From Chloroflexota bacterium (GTDB lineage Bacteria > Chloroflexota > Limnocylindria > Limnocylindrales > CSP1-4): 16,245 bases of DNA. Made by a program: the position numbers and the translations under genes. Where the stretch lies: positions 1 to 16,245 of the forward strand of contig JAKAHL010000013.1 of assembly GCA_021815005.1 (NCBI GenBank), read 5' to 3'. Below, piece by piece: positions 7,405 to 15,824 of this stretch. The notes under the pieces were generated by a model, which was given only the letters and a program-made list of their open reading frames with translations, was not told where the DNA came from and did no database searches. How positions within the stretch are numbered: position 1 is the stretch's first letter; each line of letters starts with the position of its first letter.

Positions 7405-7620
7405 CTACTTGGCCTCCGCGGTCGTCTCGGCGCCCTCGGGCAGCTCCTCGACTGTCACGAGGAACCGGACCTGGCGGCACATGCCGCGAACGGCCTCGTT
7501 GTCCGGAAGGATCGACGAGCTGCCGATGCCGTGCAGGCCCAGGGCCCGGATCGTCGCCCGGTTGCGGGCGATATGGCTGATCGTGCTCTTGGTCTGGGTG
7601 ACGCGGAGCCTACCGGGCAT
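7405..7620 (-). CDS. rpmD: Large-subunit ribosomal protein L30
   Basis: L30 is a small 50S protein bound to 23S rRNA. The 71-residue product shows the family core: [20 protein letters not shown], then [21 protein letters not shown] and the strand [10 protein letters not shown]. It carries about ten more residues than the typical 60-residue L30, as a tail ending [10 protein letters not shown]. Its ATG lies 11 bp inside the end of rpsE. A perfect AGGAGG at 7627-7632 lies 6 nt upstream, within the rpsE coding region, so coupling to rpsE is likely. Confidence 0.95.
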   Translation of the reverse strand: MPGRLRVTQTKSTISHIARNRATIRALGLHGIGSSSILPDNEAVRGMCRQVRFLVTVEELPEGAETTAEAK

Positions 7621-8149
7621 CGGCGACCTCCTGGCGCGCCGCCTCCTGGCCGGGGACGACCAGGCGGAGCTTGACGCCGCGCTGACGCTCCAGGTCCTCC
7701 ACCGAGTGCAGGCTCTTGAGCGCGTTGAGGGTTGCCCGGGTCACGTTCACCGGGTTGGTGGAGCCGTGGACCTTGGCCAGGATGTCGCGGACGCCGGCTG
7801 CCTCCACGACGGCGCGGACGGCGCCGCCGGCGATGACGCCGGTGCCCTTCGAGGCGGGTTTGAGCATCACGCGGGCGGCGCAGTACTCCTCGCGCACCTC
7901 GTAGGGGATCGTCGACCCGATCATGGGGATCCTGACGATGTGCTTCTTCGCGTCCTCGACGCCCTTGCGGATGGACTCGGGCACGTCGCCGGCCTTGCCC
8001 AGGCCGACGCCCACATGGCCGTTGCCGTCGCCCACGACGATCACCGCCGAGAAGCTGAAGCGCCGGCCGCCCTTGTGGACCTTGGCGACGCGGTTGATCT
8101 GGACGACGCGCTCCTCGAGCGCGAGCTTGTTGGGGTCGATGCGAGCCAC
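7610..8149 (-). CDS. rpsE: Small-subunit ribosomal protein S5
   Basis: S5 helps form the 30S mRNA entry channel and affects accuracy. The 179-residue product has the N-terminal double-stranded-RNA-binding domain (about 12-75, including [21 protein letters not shown]) and the C-terminal domain with [19 protein letters not shown] and [15 protein letters not shown]. The start is GTG at 8149-8147, giving MARIDPNKL, 11 bp after rplR; no ATG fits the homology better. The last 11 bp overlap rpmD and hold its ribosome binding site. Confidence 0.96.
   Translation of the reverse strand: MARIDPNKLALEERVVQINRVAKVHKGGRRFSFSAVIVVGDGNGHVGVGLGKAGDVPESIRKGVEDAKKHIVRIPMIGSTIPYEVREEYCAARVMLKPASKGTGVIAGGAVRAVVEAAGVRDILAKVHGSTNPVNVTRATLNALKSLHSVEDLERQRGVKLRLVVPGQEAARQEVADAR
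7627..7632 (-). promoter_or_regulatory. Perfect Shine-Dalgarno for rpmD inside rpsE
   Basis: AGGAGG on the minus strand lies 6 nt before the rpmD ATG. It is made by the last codons of rpsE (Q-E-V). It fixes the rpmD start and explains the 11-bp gene overlap. The same arrangement occurs at the rplP/rpmC junction. Confidence 0.85.
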
Positions 8150-8160
8150 AGGCAGTCCTC

Positions 8161-8523
8161 TCAGAAGTCGAGGCCGGCTTCGCGCGCCGCCTCGGCGAGC
8201 GAGCGAACCCGCCCGTGGTACTGGAAGCCGGCCCGGTCGAACACCACCTTGTCCACGCCTGCCGCCTTGGCGCGCTCGGCGACAAGCTGTCCGACGCGCT
8301 TGGCGTCGTCGCGCTTGGTGCCGTCCGCGCCGCGAAGGGCGGACTCCAGCGAGGACGCCGCGGCAAGGGTCTTGCCGGTGGTGTCGTCGATGACCTGGGC
8401 GTAGATGTGCTTCTCGCTGCGGAACACCGCGAGGCGCGGACGGTCCGAGGTGCCGGCGAGACGGAGACGAAGGCGCTCGTGACGCTTGACGCGCTGGCCC
8501 GAGCGGCTGGCAACTTGGCTCAT
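8161..8523 (-). CDS. rplR: Large-subunit ribosomal protein L18
   Basis: L18 binds 5S rRNA and joins it to the central protuberance of the 50S subunit, together with L5. The 120-residue product has the basic N-terminus ([21 protein letters not shown]), followed by the core with [37 protein letters not shown] at about 69-92, and the closing [21 protein letters not shown]. It starts 3 bp after rplF and ends 11 bp before rpsE. The order L6-L18-S5 is that of the spc operon. Confidence 0.96.
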   Translation of the reverse strand: MSQVASRSGQRVKRHERLRLRLAGTSDRPRLAVFRSEKHIYAQVIDDTTGKTLAAASSLESALRGADGTKRDDAKRVGQLVAERAKAAGVDKVVFDRAGFQYHGRVRSLAEAAREAGLDF

Positions 8524-8526
8524 GGC

Positions 8527-9078
8527 TTACTTCTTCCCGCCGATCTTGCCGGCCTTGCCCGCCTTGCGGCGAACCTTCTCGCCGGCGTAGCGGACGCCCT
8601 TGCCCTTGTAGGGCTCGGGCTTGCGGGTCGCGCGAACCTTGGCGGCGACCTGGCCGACAAGCTCCTTGTCGATCCCGACGACCGCCAGCTTGAGGGGCGT
8701 CTCGAGCTCGAAGCTGATCCCGTCGGGCGGCACGATCTCGACCGGGTGGCTGTAGCCGAGCGCGAGCTGGAGGTTGTTGCCCGTCTTCTGCGCTCGGTAG
8801 CCGACGCCGATGATCTCGAGGCCCTTTCGGTACCCGGTGGTGACGCCCACGACCATGTTGTTCACGAGCGTCCGCGTCAGGCCGTGGAGGGACTTGTCGA
8901 GCTTGTTCTCGGTGGGCCGGGTCACGTGCAGCACATCCCCCTCGCGCTCGATCTCGATGCGCGGCGGGAGCTGGCGGGTCAGTGTGCCCTTGGGCCCCTT
9001 GACGGTGATGATGCGCCCGTCCAGCGTCACGTCGACGCCAGCCGGGACGGTGATGGGGAGACGACCGATTCGGGACAT
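8527..9078 (-). CDS. rplF: Large-subunit ribosomal protein L6
   Basis: L6 lies near the sarcin-ricin region of the 50S subunit, where translation factors bind. The 183-residue product contains the two tandem alpha-beta repeats of the family, from MSRIGRLPI through [14 protein letters not shown] and [14 protein letters not shown], to the C-terminal signature [21 protein letters not shown] at about 157-177. It starts at ATG 9078, 4 bp after rpsH, and is followed 3 bp later by rplR. Confidence 0.97.
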   Translation of the reverse strand: MSRIGRLPITVPAGVDVTLDGRIITVKGPKGTLTRQLPPRIEIEREGDVLHVTRPTENKLDKSLHGLTRTLVNNMVVGVTTGYRKGLEIIGVGYRAQKTGNNLQLALGYSHPVEIVPPDGISFELETPLKLAVVGIDKELVGQVAAKVRATRKPEPYKGKGVRYAGEKVRRKAGKAGKIGGKK

Positions 9079-9082
9079 CGGG

Positions 9083-9481
9083 CTACCAGACGTAGGCGAG
9101 GATCTCGCCGCCCAGCTCGGCCTGGCGGGCCTGCGTGCCGGTCATGATCCCCTTGGACGTGCTGACGATCACGACGCCCAGGCCGCCGAGCACCCGCGGA
9201 ATGTCCGTCTTGCGCGCGTAGACGCGCAGGCCGGGCTTGCTGATCCGCTTGAGGCCCGAGACGACCGGCACCTTGCCGTCGACATACTTGAGCTCCAGAC
9301 GGAGCAGCTGGGCGGGGCCGTCACGCTCCTCGCGGACATCGGCGATGAAGCCCTCCTCCTTGAGGATGCGGGCAATCTCGCGCTTGGTCCGCGAGGCGGG
9401 AACGACCACCTCGGCATGCCGCGCCCGGGACGAATTCCGGACACGCGTGAGCATGTCCGCGATCGGGTCGGAGACGTTCAT
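9083..9481 (-). CDS. rpsH: Small-subunit ribosomal protein S8
   Basis: S8 is a primary 16S rRNA-binding protein of the 30S central domain. The 132-residue product starts with the conserved [18 protein letters not shown], continues with strands around [12 protein letters not shown], and ends with the signature [26 protein letters not shown]. It begins at ATG 9481, 4 bp after rpsN. In enterobacteria S8 represses the spc operon by binding rplE mRNA; I saw no evidence for such a site here. Confidence 0.97.
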   Translation of the reverse strand: MNVSDPIADMLTRVRNSSRARHAEVVVPASRTKREIARILKEEGFIADVREERDGPAQLLRLELKYVDGKVPVVSGLKRISKPGLRVYARKTDIPRVLGGLGVVIVSTSKGIMTGTQARQAELGGEILAYVW

Positions 9482-9485
9482 CTTC

Positions 9486-9671
9486 TTACCAGCTCGACTT
9501 CGTGACGCCGGGCAGCTCGCCGACGAGCGCTCGCTCGCGGAAGCAGATGCGGCAGAGCGCGAAGCGGCGCATGTACGCCCTCGGCCGTCCGCACACGTAA
9601 CAGCGGTGGTACGCCTGCACCGTGTGCTTGGGCTTGCGATTCGCCTTCGCGATCATTGACTTCTTGGCCAT
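9486..9671 (-). CDS. rpsN: Small-subunit ribosomal protein S14, zinc-binding short form (type Z)
   Basis: S14 sits in the 30S head and is needed for late assembly. This is the 61-residue short form with zinc ligands C24, C27, C40 and C43 ([20 protein letters not shown]), which spans the family signature through [11 protein letters not shown] and ends [11 protein letters not shown]. The start is ATG 9671, chosen for the MAKKSMIAK opening and a strong GGAGGAG box upstream. The frame extends further upstream without family similarity. It lies 19 bp after rplE and 4 bp before rpsH, the normal spc-operon position. Confidence 0.97.
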   Translation of the reverse strand: MAKKSMIAKANRKPKHTVQAYHRCYVCGRPRAYMRRFALCRICFRERALVGELPGVTKSSW

Positions 9672-9690
9672 CTGGACTCCTCCCCGCGCC

Positions 9691-10233
9691 CTAGCCGGCG
9701 AAGGGCATGCCGAGGAGCTCAAGCAGTTTCTTGCTCTCCTCGTCGGTCTTCGCCGTCGTCACGATGCTGATCTCCAGCCCGCGGAGACGGTCCACCTTGT
9801 CGTAGTCGATCTCGGGAAAGGCGAGCTGCTCGCGGAGACCCAGCGAGTAGTTGCCGCGCCCGTCGAACGACTTGGCCGGCACGCCTCGGAAGTCCCGGAT
9901 GCGCGGCAGCGCGAGCCGGGTGAGGCGCTCCAGGAAGTCCCACATCCGCTCGCCGCGAAGGGTCACCTTCACGCCGATGGGGTTGCCCGTGCGGACGCGG
10001 AACTGGGCGATCGAACGCTTGGCGCGTGTGACGATCGGCTTCTGGCCGGTGATGGCCACGATGTCGCCGACCGCCGCATCGACAGCCTTCGCGTTCTGAA
10101 GGGCCTCGCCCAGGCCCACGTTGACGACGATCTTCTCGAGGCGCGGCACCTGGTTCGGGTTCTTGTACCCGAACTGCTTCTGCATGGCCGGGATTGCCTC
10201 GTTCTGGTAGCGGTCCCGAAGCTGCCCGCTCAC
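9691..10233 (-). CDS. rplE: Large-subunit ribosomal protein L5
   Basis: L5 binds 5S rRNA and forms part of the central protuberance and a bridge to the 30S head. The 180-residue product shows the classical segments: [16 protein letters not shown] at about 29-44, [19 protein letters not shown], the segment [19 protein letters not shown] and, near the C-terminus, [27 protein letters not shown]. The start is GTG at 10233-10231, overlapping the rplX stop as GTGA; GGAGG lies 7 nt upstream inside rplX. Confidence 0.97.
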   Translation of the reverse strand: MSGQLRDRYQNEAIPAMQKQFGYKNPNQVPRLEKIVVNVGLGEALQNAKAVDAAVGDIVAITGQKPIVTRAKRSIAQFRVRTGNPIGVKVTLRGERMWDFLERLTRLALPRIRDFRGVPAKSFDGRGNYSLGLREQLAFPEIDYDKVDRLRGLEISIVTTAKTDEESKKLLELLGMPFAG

Positions 10234-10676
10234 GCCTTCACCTCCAGGGGCTCGCCGCAGTGGCGGCAGCTGCGCACCCGGGTGCCGTTGTCGAGCGTGC
10301 GGTGGCCGATGCGGGTGGGCTTGTCACAGTGGCTGCACACCACCATGACCTTGCTCGCGGGCATCGGCATCGCGTGGTCGAGGATGCCGCCGGGGTCCAT
10401 GCTCGGCACGCCCCCGCCAATGGAGCTGCCAGTGTTGCGCTGGCGGGGCTTGGTGTGCTTGCGGGCGATGTTGACGCCCTCCACCACCACGCCGATGCCG
10501 CCCCGGATCGAAGTCCGGCGGTAGCCAGAGCGGAGCGGCGACGGCGACGCGTCCTCGCGGACGACGCGCTCAACCTTGCCGCGCTTGCCTGCGTCCTTGC
10601 CGGACAGCACGACCACGGTGTCGCCCTTGCGGATCTCGGGCACCTTGGTCTGGTGCTCAGGCGACCGTGCGGCCAT
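10230..10676 (-). CDS. rplX: Large-subunit ribosomal protein L24, long form with insertions
   Basis: L24 is an early assembly-initiator protein of the 50S subunit at the polypeptide exit. The product is 148 residues, well above the usual 100-110. A KOW motif occupies about 14-40 ([21 protein letters not shown]). The family pair VVVEGVN and KHTKP is at 63-69 and 73-77, and a four-cysteine C-terminal site at C114, C117, C137 and C140. Two stretches look inserted: about 42-61 (rich in S, R and G) and about 82-102 (rich in G and S). The ATG at 10676 shares one base with the rplN stop (TGATG). The frame runs further upstream over rplN, without L24 similarity. Confidence 0.93.
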   Translation of the reverse strand: MAARSPEHQTKVPEIRKGDTVVVLSGKDAGKRGKVERVVREDASPSPLRSGYRRTSIRGGIGVVVEGVNIARKHTKPRQRNTGSSIGGGVPSMDPGGILDHAMPMPASKVMVVCSHCDKPTRIGHRTLDNGTRVRSCRHCGEPLEVKA

Positions 10677-11044
10677 CAGAGCACCTCCGGGGCGAGCGAG
10701 ATGATCTTCATGTAGTTGCGGTCCCGCAGCTCGCGCGCCACGGGGCCGAAGATCCGGGTGCCGCGCGGGTTGCCCTGGTTGTTGATGAGCACGGCCGCAT
10801 TCTCGTCGAAGCGGATGTAGCTGCCGTCCGGGCGGCCGAACTCCTTGGATGTGCGCACGATGACCGCGCGGACGACATCGCCCTTCTTGACCGGGGCGTT
10901 CGGGATCGCGGACTTGACGCTCGCGATGATCACGTCGCCGATGCCGGCCGTGGTCTTCCGCGAGCGCCCCATGATCCGGATGCACTCGATCGTCCGGGCG
11001 CCGGTGTTGTCGGCCACGCGGAGGCGGGTTGCGACCTGGATCAC
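10676..11044 (-). CDS. rplN: Large-subunit ribosomal protein L14
   Basis: L14 lies at the subunit interface of the 50S and forms a bridge to the 30S. The 122-residue product is standard in length: [24 protein letters not shown] opens it, then [36 protein letters not shown] and the closing [26 protein letters not shown]. The start is GTG at 11044-11042, overlapping the rpsQ stop as GTGA, with GAGGAG just upstream inside the end of rpsQ. Confidence 0.97.
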   Translation of the reverse strand: MIQVATRLRVADNTGARTIECIRIMGRSRKTTAGIGDVIIASVKSAIPNAPVKKGDVVRAVIVRTSKEFGRPDGSYIRFDENAAVLINNQGNPRGTRIFGPVARELRDRNYMKIISLAPEVL

Positions 11045-11427
11045 GCGCCCGCCTCCTCACCCTCGGCGTGGCGGCCGGGGTGTGCCGCGCCGTGGATCGC
11101 CTCGGCGGTCTCGACCTCCTCGGTCGGGATCACCTCGGTGGCCCGCTCCTCGCCCGAGCGCGAGAGCACCGAGACGAGGCGCCAGCGCTTGGTCGCGGAC
11201 AGCGGCCGCGCCTCCTCGATGAGAACTGTGTCGCCGATCCTGGCCTCGTTGCGCTCGTCGTGGGCGGCGAACTTGGTCGAGGCCTTCATGACGCGCTTAT
11301 ACAGCGGGTGGCGCGTCAGTCGTTCGACGGACACGACGATCGTCTTGTCCATCTTGTCGCTGACCACGCGCCCGACCTTCGTCTTGCGCTGACCCTTCAC
11401 GGGGTTGGTGGCTCCTGCGGTGGGCAT
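11041..11427 (-). CDS. rpsQ: Small-subunit ribosomal protein S17 with acidic C-terminal tail
   Basis: S17 is a primary 16S rRNA-binding protein with an OB fold. The core spans about 14-90 ([22 protein letters not shown], then [22 protein letters not shown] and [12 protein letters not shown]). The 128-residue length exceeds the usual 80-100, because residues 91-128 form an acidic and Ala/His-rich tail with about ten Glu. The tail is not part of the core fold and is probably disordered. It lies 10 bp after rpmC. The last codons (EEAGA) supply the GAGGAG box for rplN. Confidence 0.94.
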   Translation of the reverse strand: MPTAGATNPVKGQRKTKVGRVVSDKMDKTIVVSVERLTRHPLYKRVMKASTKFAAHDERNEARIGDTVLIEEARPLSATKRWRLVSVLSRSGEERATEVIPTEEVETAEAIHGAAHPGRHAEGEEAGA

Positions 11428-11437
11428 CCCGACGCTC

Positions 11438-11644
11438 CTACTCCGCCAGGCGAGGCGCGGTTGAGCGCTCGCGCTGCACGGTGAGGATCCGGGCGATCGT
11501 GCGCCGAGTCGCCGGGATCTGGCTGTAGTCCTTCAGCTGGCGGGTCGAGAGGGCAAAGCGAGCCTGCCAGAGCTCCTGCTTCGCCTCCTTCAGCCGATCG
11601 TCCAGCTCGCGATCCGTGAGCTTCCGGACCTCACCGATCTCCAT
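11438..11644 (-). CDS. rpmC: Large-subunit ribosomal protein L29
   Basis: L29 is a small two-helix protein at the 50S exit tunnel rim, near the docking site of trigger factor and SRP. The 68-residue product reads [20 protein letters not shown] and contains the family helix [29 protein letters not shown]. The ATG at 11644 lies 14 bp inside the end of rplP, with a perfect AGGAGG at 11651-11656, giving good evidence for this start and for coupling with rplP. Confidence 0.95.
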   Translation of the reverse strand: MEIGEVRKLTDRELDDRLKEAKQELWQARFALSTRQLKDYSQIPATRRTIARILTVQRERSTAPRLAE

Positions 11645-12068
11645 CGGTGACCTCCTGCGCAGTCTCGCGGACGACGACCTTGGTCGCGACCGGGAGCTTG
11701 TGGGCCGCGAGGCGCATGGCCTCGACGGCCGCCTCGCGCTCGACGCCAGCCATCTCGAACAGGATCCGGCCGGGGCGGACGACCGCGACCCAGTGGTCGG
11801 GCGCGCCCTTGCCGGAGCCCATGCGGGTCTCGGCGGGCTTCTTGGTGGCGGGCTTGTCCGGGAAGATCCGGATCCAGATCTTGCCGCCTCGCTTCACCGA
11901 GCGGGTCATCGCGCGGCGGGCGGCCTCGATCTGGCGGGCGGTGATCCACGCCGGCTCGAGGGTGGCCAGGCCGTACTCGCCGAAGGCGACGGTCGCGCCG
12001 CCCTTGGCCGACCCGGACATGCGGCCACGCATGACCTTGCGGTGCTTGACGCGCCGGGGCATCAGCAT
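11631..12068 (-). CDS. rplP: Large-subunit ribosomal protein L16
   Basis: L16 lies near the A-site and peptidyl transferase centre and helps position tRNA on the 50S subunit. The 145-residue product has the standard [11 protein letters not shown] opening, [26 protein letters not shown] at about 29-54, the segment [26 protein letters not shown] and the [10 protein letters not shown] motif. It ends with about six variable residues (TDGDR) that also hold the rpmC start region. The ATG at 12068 lies 3 bp after the rpsC stop. Confidence 0.97.
   Translation of the reverse strand: MLMPRRVKHRKVMRGRMSGSAKGGATVAFGEYGLATLEPAWITARQIEAARRAMTRSVKRGGKIWIRIFPDKPATKKPAETRMGSGKGAPDHWVAVVRPGRILFEMAGVEREAAVEAMRLAAHKLPVATKVVVRETAQEVTDGDR
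11651..11656 (-). promoter_or_regulatory. Perfect Shine-Dalgarno for rpmC inside rplP
   Basis: AGGAGG on the minus strand lies 6 nt before the rpmC ATG and is encoded by the rplP codons for Q-E-V. The 16 bases CAGGAGGTCACCGATG here differ by one base from the rpsE/rpmD junction. Confidence 0.85.
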
Positions 12069-12071
12069 GGC

Positions 12072-12764
12072 TCAGGCCCCCTGCGCGGCTGCGGCCGCGG
12101 CGCTCGCTACGGCGGTTGCGGCCTCGCGACGCCGACGCTCGACCGGGATCTCGCCCTTGTAGATCCAGACCTTGACGCCGATGCGTCCGTAGGTCGTGTG
12201 GGCGTGGACCTGGCCGTAGCTGATGTCGGCGCGCAGCGTGCCGAGCGGGATGCGACCCTCGCGATCCCACTCCCGGCGACCCATCTCCGAACCGCCCAGG
12301 CGGCCGGCGAGCGCGATCTTCACACCCTTGGCGCCCGCCTTCATCGACCGCTGCACGGACTGCTTCATCGCCTTCTTGTAGGCAACGCGGCGAGTCAGCT
12401 GCTGGGCGATGTTGAGGGCGACGAGGTAGGCGTCGAGCTCGGGCTGGCGGATCTCCTTGATCTCCAGCTTCACCTTGCGCTTGGTCAGGTCGCCGATCTC
12501 CTTGCGGAGAACCTCGACGTTCTGGCCACCGCGGCCGATCACGATGCCCGGCTTGGCCGTGTGGATGGCCACCGTCACGTGGTTGATGCCGCGCTCGATC
12601 TCCACGCCGCTCACGCTGGCATTCGCAAGGCGCCGGTCAAGGAGCTTGCGGATCGAGATGTCCTCCTTGAGGAGGTCGGTGTAGTCCTTGTCGGCGTACC
12701 ACTTGGCGGTCCACGTTCGGGTGTAGCCCAGGCGGTAGCCGTACGGATGGACTTTGTGTCCCAT
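12072..12764 (-). CDS. rpsC: Small-subunit ribosomal protein S3
   Basis: S3 forms the mRNA entry site of the 30S subunit and helps unwind mRNA. The 230-residue product opens [13 protein letters not shown], has a KH domain with the GXXG loop GRGG at 77-80 ([12 protein letters not shown]), and the C-terminal domain with [21 protein letters not shown]. The tail after about residue 211 is strongly alanine-rich and looks disordered. I chose the ATG at 12764 by the MGHKVHP opening; the frame stays open upstream but lies inside rplV. It starts 2 bp after the rplV stop. Confidence 0.97.
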   Translation of the reverse strand: MGHKVHPYGYRLGYTRTWTAKWYADKDYTDLLKEDISIRKLLDRRLANASVSGVEIERGINHVTVAIHTAKPGIVIGRGGQNVEVLRKEIGDLTKRKVKLEIKEIRQPELDAYLVALNIAQQLTRRVAYKKAMKQSVQRSMKAGAKGVKIALAGRLGGSEMGRREWDREGRIPLGTLRADISYGQVHAHTTYGRIGVKVWIYKGEIPVERRRREAATAVASAAAAAAQGA

Positions 12765-12766
12765 GC

Positions 12767-13105
12767 CTAGGCCTCCCGATTGGCCACGACGACGGTGATG
12801 TGCGTCATGGGCTTGTGGATCGGGAAGGCCCGACCCTGTGCCCGGGGGCGCCACCGCTTGATCGTCGGGCCCTCGTTCGCGATCGCGTCGGCGACGTAGA
12901 GTTCGTCAGCCGACAGCGACAGGTTGTTCTCGGCGTTCGCCGCCGCGCTCCGCAGGACGCGCGCGACGTCCCGTGCGGCGGCCTGCGGCATGAACCGCAG
13001 AAGCGTCGTGGCTTCCTCCACGGGCTTGCCCTTGATCGCCTCCGTCACGAGGCGGGCCTTCCGGGTGGATCCCCGCAGGTATTTGGCGGTCGCGGAAACT
13101 CGCAT
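12767..13105 (-). CDS. rplV: Large-subunit ribosomal protein L22
   Basis: L22 lines the 50S exit tunnel through its long beta hairpin. The 112-residue product has the core VSATAKYLRGSTRKARLVTEAI at about 3-24, then AARDVARVLRSAAANAENN at 43-61, and the hairpin and final strand RAQGRAFPIHKPMTHITVVV at 88-107. The start is the ATG at 13105, where homology begins and 14 bp after the rpsS stop; the same frame is open further upstream inside rpsS and rplB but without meaning. Confidence 0.96.
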   Translation of the reverse strand: MRVSATAKYLRGSTRKARLVTEAIKGKPVEEATTLLRFMPQAAARDVARVLRSAAANAENNLSLSADELYVADAIANEGPTIKRWRPRAQGRAFPIHKPMTHITVVVANREA

Positions 13106-13119
13106 CGTGCTCGCCTCCC

Positions 13120-13404
13120 CTACCGCAGCCCGCCGGACCGGTCGGCTGTCCTGCCGTGCCCGCGATAGGTGCGGGTGGGCGCGAACTCGCCTAGCCGGTG
13201 GCCGACCATGTTCTCGGTGACGTACACCGGCACATGCTTCTTGCCGTTGTACACCGCCACCGTGTGGCCGATGAAATCGGGGAAGATCACGGACGCGCGG
13301 GACCAGGTCTTGAGGACCTTCCGCTCGTTCCGCCTGTTCATGTCCTGGACCCGGGCGAGAAGCCGGGGCTGGACGAACGGCCCCTTCTTGACCGATCGCG
13401 ACAT
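13120..13404 (-). CDS. rpsS: Small-subunit ribosomal protein S19
   Basis: S19 lies on the 30S head and with S13 contacts the 50S and A-site tRNA. The 94-residue product begins [19 protein letters not shown], continues [30 protein letters not shown] and ends with the signature [19 protein letters not shown]. Its ATG at 13404 is 12 bp after the rplB stop. Confidence 0.97.
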   Translation of the reverse strand: MSRSVKKGPFVQPRLLARVQDMNRRNERKVLKTWSRASVIFPDFIGHTVAVYNGKKHVPVYVTENMVGHRLGEFAPTRTYRGHGRTADRSGGLR

Positions 13405-13416
13405 CTCTGGCTCCTC

Positions 13417-14247
13417 TTACGACTTGCGATGCCGGCTGCGGACGATCAGGCGGTTGGACGCCTTGCCGCGCCGAGTGCGGTAGCCCATCGCCGGCTTGCC
13501 CCAAGGTGTCTTGGGCGGCATCCCGGTCGGGCTCTTGCCCTCGCCACCGCCGTGGGGGTGGTCCCGCGGGGTCATCGCCACGCCTCGGACCTCCGGACGC
13601 TGGCCCATGTGGCGGGCGCGCCCGGCCTTGCCAAGGCTCTGATTCTCGTGATCGAGGTTGCTGACCTGGCCGATCGTGGCGATGCACTTGAGCGGGACGC
13701 GGCGCATCTCGCCCGACGGCAGGCGAACGGTGGCGAAGTCACCCTCCTTGGCGAGCAGCTGCGCAGATGTGCCGGCGGACCGGACGATCTGGCCACCCTT
13801 GCCGGGGATGAGCTCGATGTTGTGCACGGTGGTGCCGAGCGGGATGCTCGCGAGCGGCAGCGCGTTGCCCACGCGCGCCTCCACGTCCGGCCCGGACACG
13901 ACGACGTCGCCCACCTTGAGTCCGTGCGGCAGCAGCATGTAGCGCTTCTCGCCGTCGCGATAGTGGAGCAGGCCGATCCGCGCCGAGCGGTTCGGGTCGT
14001 ACTCGATCGTCGCCAGCCGGGCGGGCACGCCGAACTTGTCGCGCTTGAAGTCGATCCGCCGGTAGTGGGTCTTCTCGCCGCCGCCTCGATGGCGCACGGT
14101 CAGGCGACCTTGGTTGTTCCGGCCGTTGATGCGCTTCTGGGGCTCCAGCAGGGGCTTGTGCGGCTGGTCGGTGGTGATCTCCTCGAACGTCGAGCGAGTC
14201 ATCCACCGGCGTCCGGCGGAGGTTGCCTTGTAGCTTCGGAGCGGCAT
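13417..14247 (-). CDS. rplB: Large-subunit ribosomal protein L2
   Basis: L2 is a large rRNA-binding protein near the peptidyl transferase centre, required for subunit association. The 276-residue product has the OB-like N-terminal domain, including [18 protein letters not shown] at about 52-69, and the SH3-like domain. It carries the conserved [21 protein letters not shown] at about 222-242, including the histidine of DHPHGG, and the basic C-terminus [14 protein letters not shown]. The ATG at 14247 follows the rplW stop by 2 bp. Confidence 0.97.
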   Translation of the reverse strand: MPLRSYKATSAGRRWMTRSTFEEITTDQPHKPLLEPQKRINGRNNQGRLTVRHRGGGEKTHYRRIDFKRDKFGVPARLATIEYDPNRSARIGLLHYRDGEKRYMLLPHGLKVGDVVVSGPDVEARVGNALPLASIPLGTTVHNIELIPGKGGQIVRSAGTSAQLLAKEGDFATVRLPSGEMRRVPLKCIATIGQVSNLDHENQSLGKAGRARHMGQRPEVRGVAMTPRDHPHGGGEGKSPTGMPPKTPWGKPAMGYRTRRGKASNRLIVRSRHRKS

Positions 14248-14249
14248 CG

Positions 14250-14564
14250 CTACACCCCCTCGAAGAATTCGATCTTCTGGCCGGGGGCGAGTGTCACGAT
14301 GGCCTTCCGCCAGACGGAGGTGTGCCCCGTGACGCGACCGCGCTTCGTGCCGCGGCGCTTCTCCTTGGCCTTCGAGGTCAGAACGTTCACGGCCACGACC
14401 GTGACCTTCTCCTTCTTGTAGAGCTCCTCGATGGCGCCCTTGATCTGGATCTTGTTCGCGTCCGGGTGCACCGCGAAGGTGTACTTCCCGCGACCGGACT
14501 CGTCGATGGACTTCTCCGAGATCACCGGGCGCAGGATGATGTCGGCGGCGGTCAGGGCGCTCAC
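14250..14564 (-). CDS. rplW: Large-subunit ribosomal protein L23
   Basis: L23 lies at the polypeptide exit and is the docking point for trigger factor and SRP. The 104-residue product has the family segments [15 protein letters not shown] at about 9-23, [22 protein letters not shown] and [17 protein letters not shown]. It starts with GTG at 14564-14562, overlapping the rplD stop as GTGA, with GGAGG 7 nt upstream within the last codons of rplD. Confidence 0.96.
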   Translation of the reverse strand: MSALTAADIILRPVISEKSIDESGRGKYTFAVHPDANKIQIKGAIEELYKKEKVTVVAVNVLTSKAKEKRRGTKRGRVTGHTSVWRKAIVTLAPGQKIEFFEGV

Positions 14565-15199
14565 GCGTACACCTCCTCGATGCGGGCCAGGGCCGGCTGC
14601 TCGATCAGCACGGCGTCCGCATTGAGCAGGTCCACCACATTGAGCGAGTCGGCGAGGATCACCGTCACCGACGGCAGGTTCTGCGCCGACCGCAGGAGCG
14701 GCTCGTCCTTCGCCGGGGCCACCACGAGCACGCGACGCTCGTGGCCATCGCCCGCGCCGAGCGCCTCGAGGACCCCGACGAACGCCTTGGTCCTGGGCTC
14801 ATCGGCCATGCCGAAGGCCTGCACCACCTTGATCGCGTCGTCGGTGAACTTCGCCGACAGCGCCGAGCGGAGCGCGAGCCGCCGCATCTTGCGGGGCAGC
14901 TTCTGGTCGTAGGAGCGCGGGTGCGGACCGAACACCACGCCGCCACCGCGGAAGTGGGGAGCCGTCCGATGCCCCTGCCGCGCACGGCCGGTGCCCTTCT
15001 GGCGGTACGGCTTCTTGCCGCCGCCGCGGACCTCGCCGCGGGTCTTCGTGTCGTGCGTGCCGAGGCGCCGCCCGGCGAGCTGGGCGACAACGGCCTGGTG
15101 GAGCACGGCCTCGTTGACGGGCGCCGCGAACAGCGCGTCGGCGAGGTCCACGCTCCCGACGGTCGCGCCGGTTCGGTCGTAGAGAGTGGTCTGCGGCAT
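14561..15199 (-). CDS. rplD: Large-subunit ribosomal protein L4
   Basis: L4 extends a long loop into the 50S exit tunnel. The 212-residue product has the loop region at about 57-97, including [20 protein letters not shown] and then [15 protein letters not shown], followed by the globular domain ([15 protein letters not shown]) and C-terminal alpha/beta part. In gammaproteobacteria L4 represses the S10 operon by binding its leader; the S10 leader is absent here because rpsJ follows tuf by 10 bp, so that mechanism is not supported by this sequence. Confidence 0.97.
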   Translation of the reverse strand: MPQTTLYDRTGATVGSVDLADALFAAPVNEAVLHQAVVAQLAGRRLGTHDTKTRGEVRGGGKKPYRQKGTGRARQGHRTAPHFRGGGVVFGPHPRSYDQKLPRKMRRLALRSALSAKFTDDAIKVVQAFGMADEPRTKAFVGVLEALGAGDGHERRVLVVAPAKDEPLLRSAQNLPSVTVILADSLNVVDLLNADAVLIEQPALARIEEVYA

Positions 15200-15202
15200 C
15201 GG

Positions 15203-15814
15203 TCAGGCCTTCCGGACGAAGGTGAGCGCGCCGGGAGCCCCCGGGACCGAACCCCTCACGAGGATCAGGTTCCGTTCAGCGTCCACCCGGACGACGCGCA
15301 GCTTCTTGATCGTGACCCGCTCGCTGCCCATGTGGCCCGCCATGCGCAGGCCCTTGTAGACGCGACCGGGTGTCGTGCCGGGGCCAATGGAGCCCGGCTT
15401 GCGATAGTTGTCGGACCCGTGGGTCTTGGGGCCGCGCTTGAAGTTGTGGCGCTTCACGGTCCCCGCGAAGCCCTGACCCTTCGACACGCCGGTCACGTCC
15501 ACCAGCTCGCCCGCCGCGAACACGTCGCCGACGGTGATCTGCTGGCCCACGCTGTAGCTGTCCGCGTCGTCCAGCCGGAACTCGCGGATGTTGCGCACCC
15601 GCGGCAGGTCCCGGAGCTGGCCGGCCATCGGCTTGGTCTGGCGCCGACGCTCGCCTGCGCCAAGCTGGACGGCCGTGTAGCCGTCGCGCTCGGACGTGCG
15701 GAGCCGCGTCACGGTGTTGGGGGTGACTTCCACGACCGAGACCGCGACCATGGTGCCGTCCGGCTGGAAGACCTGCGTCATGCCGACCTTGCGGCCGATC
15801 AGACCGATGCTCAT
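15203..15814 (-). CDS. rplC: Large-subunit ribosomal protein L3
   Basis: L3 is an assembly-initiating 50S protein whose long loop reaches toward the peptidyl transferase centre. The 203-residue product starts [14 protein letters not shown], includes [20 protein letters not shown] at about 109-128, [14 protein letters not shown] at 130-143, and [15 protein letters not shown] at about 148-162, the diagnostic signature. It starts at ATG 15814, 10 bp after rpsJ, and ends 3 bp before rplD. Confidence 0.97.
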   Translation of the reverse strand: MSIGLIGRKVGMTQVFQPDGTMVAVSVVEVTPNTVTRLRTSERDGYTAVQLGAGERRRQTKPMAGQLRDLPRVRNIREFRLDDADSYSVGQQITVGDVFAAGELVDVTGVSKGQGFAGTVKRHNFKRGPKTHGSDNYRKPGSIGPGTTPGRVYKGLRMAGHMGSERVTIKKLRVVRVDAERNLILVRGSVPGAPGALTFVRKA

Positions 15815-15824
15815 CAGGTCCGCC

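Noticed and set aside
5638..7674. A 678-codon open frame on the plus strand opposite secY, rplO and rpmD
   Set aside because: It is a shadow of conserved genes, with low-complexity Asp/Arg/Gln composition and no family motifs.
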